Positions 4,310 to 5,091 of a stretch of DNA of 5,091 nucleotides are shown here, in pieces. Both the position numbers and the translations under genes were made by a program. Origin of the DNA: Actinomycetota bacterium. Its GTDB lineage: Bacteria > Actinomycetota > Acidimicrobiia > Acidimicrobiales > Microtrichaceae. Under the pieces are notes generated by a model. It was not told where the DNA came from and did no database searches. It worked only from the letters and a program-made list of their open reading frames with translations. Position 1 is the first letter of the stretch; each line of letters begins with the position of its first letter. Location of the stretch: positions 1 to 5,091 of the forward strand of contig JAFDWA010000159.1 in NCBI GenBank assembly GCA_018268735.1. The letters run 5' to 3'.

Positions 4310-5091
4310 ATGGCAACCGAGCACGCGACGCCGGGCGCTTTCGTGGACCAGATCGCCGTCGGCGCCCAGGTCGTGGTGCGCGACGAGGAGTGGCTGGTGC
4401 GCGCCGTGCAGCACACCCCGTCCGACGGGCTGATGGTGCACTGCACCGGCACCACCACGCTGGTGCGCGACGCCGAGGCCACCTTCTTCACCAGCCTGGA
4501 TCGCATCGAGCCGCTGCGGCCCGAGGACACCGATCTGGTCGTCGACGAGTCCGCCCACCACCGGGACTCGCGCCTCTACCTCGAGGCGATGATCCGCAAG
4601 ACCCCGGTGCCGGCCACCGAGCGTCGTCTCACCGTGGCGAGCGGCCAGCTCCTCAACGACCTGCAGTACCAGCGTCGGGCCGCGGTCAAGGCGCTCGACG
4701 GTCTGCGGCCCCGTCTGCTGATCGCCGATGCGGTCGGCCTGGGCAAGACCCTCGAGGTGGGGATGATCCTCGCCGAGCTGATCCGCCGCGGCAGCGGCGA
4801 ACGGATCCTGGTGGTCACCCCCCGGCACATCCTCGAGCAGTTCCAGCACGAGATGTGGACCCGCTTCGCCATCCCGCTGGTGCGGCTCGACTCCGAGGGC
4901 ATCCAGCGGGTCCGGCGCCGCATCCCGGCGGGCCGCAACCCGTTCACCTACTACCGGCGGGCGATCATCAGCATCGACACCCTCAAGAACGTGGGCCGCT
5001 ACCGCCACCACCTGGAGAACATCCGCTGGGACGCGGTGGTGATCGACGAGTGCCACAACCTGATGAACCGCGGGGCGTTGCGCAACCAGCT
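4310..5091 (+). CDS. SNF2/HepA-like superfamily 2 helicase, N-terminal part
   Basis: The first 260 residues of an ATP-driven DNA or RNA translocase; the gene runs off the window. An N-terminal segment of about 100 residues (VGAQVVVRDEEWLVRAVQ, then LVRDAEATFFTSLDRIEPLR) resembles the small beta-barrel leader of HepA/RapA- and DrmD-like SNF2 proteins. The helicase core starts with YQRRA (120-124, Q-motif-like). It continues with Walker A ADAVGLGKTLEVGMILAEL (139-157), motif Ia-like ILVVTPRHILEQF (166-178), IISIDTLKN (219-227) and motif II DECH (246-249) within WDAVVIDECHN. The ATG at 4310 has AGGGG at 4301-4305, 4 nt away; an in-frame GTG at 4298 is an alternative start that could be leaderless. 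It follows vapC in the same direction, but the hairpin and -10 box between them argue for separate transcription. Relatives include defence and repair proteins; which role applies cannot be told without the C-terminus and neighbours. Confidence 0.87.
   Translation, partial: MATEHATPGAFVDQIAVGAQVVVRDEEWLVRAVQHTPSDGLMVHCTGTTTLVRDAEATFFTSLDRIEPLRPEDTDLVVDESAHHRDSRLYLEAMIRKTPVPATERRLTVASGQLLNDLQYQRRAAVKALDGLRPRLLIADAVGLGKTLEVGMILAELIRRGSGERILVVTPRHILEQFQHEMWTRFAIPLVRLDSEGIQRVRRRIPAGRNPFTYYRRAIISIDTLKNVGRYRHHLENIRWDAVVIDECHNLMNRGALRNQ

Noticed and set aside
3172..4530. A 452-codon minus-strand frame across the hemerythrin start, vapBC and the helicase start.
   Set aside because: It crosses promoter regions and several well-supported genes, and its translation is Arg/Ser/Thr-rich without any domain.
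4130..5056. A 308-codon minus-strand frame opposite the helicase gene and the end of vapC.
   Set aside because: The plus strand carries clear helicase motifs. The antisense frame is a typical codon-bias mirror of a GC-rich gene.

Overview
The window is GC-rich bacterial DNA with short intergenic gaps. The codons are strongly GC-ending, several gene starts look leaderless with TANNNT-type -10 boxes, and an ECF sigma factor is paired with a membrane protein. These traits point to an actinobacterium. The ECF/membrane-protein pair and the MCxxCGC-type hemerythrin made me think of the Acidimicrobiia, but that is inference from style and no marker gene is present.

Layout. (1) 1-486, plus: the 3' end of a zinc/manganese-type ABC-3 permease gene, cut by the window edge. 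(2) 568-1101 and 1088-2215, plus: a two-gene operon with a 14-nt overlap. It encodes an ECF sigma factor and a single-pass membrane protein with a short cytoplasmic N-terminus and a large, cysteine-containing exterior part, probably its regulator or sensor. (3) 2264-2728, minus: a 154-residue soluble protein I do not recognise, convergent with the operon. (4) 2852-3445, minus: a hemerythrin-domain protein ending in six perfect-length hexads of the HDHDHP type. (5) 3575-3808 and 3805-4209, plus: a VapBC-type toxin-antitoxin pair, divergent from the hemerythrin gene. The vapC start appears to be a CTG overlapping the vapB stop. (6) 4310 to the window end, plus: the N-terminal third or so of a SNF2/HepA-like helicase, cut by the window edge.

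How the genes work together. Three units can be read: the sigma/membrane-protein pair, VapB/VapC, and the single hemerythrin gene. Both ends of the window are truncated, so the context of the permease and the helicase cannot be seen. The helicase beside a toxin-antitoxin pair may mark the edge of an accessory or defence-type region, but this is only suggestive.

No intergenic stretch exceeds 300 bases. I see no tRNA, rRNA, CRISPR array, insertion sequence or phage gene. The most useful observations are the non-canonical vapC start, the palindrome over the vapB -10 box, a similar TANNNT box just before three gene starts, and the histidine-rich hexad repeat of the hemerythrin. I found no convincing wholly new multi-gene system.
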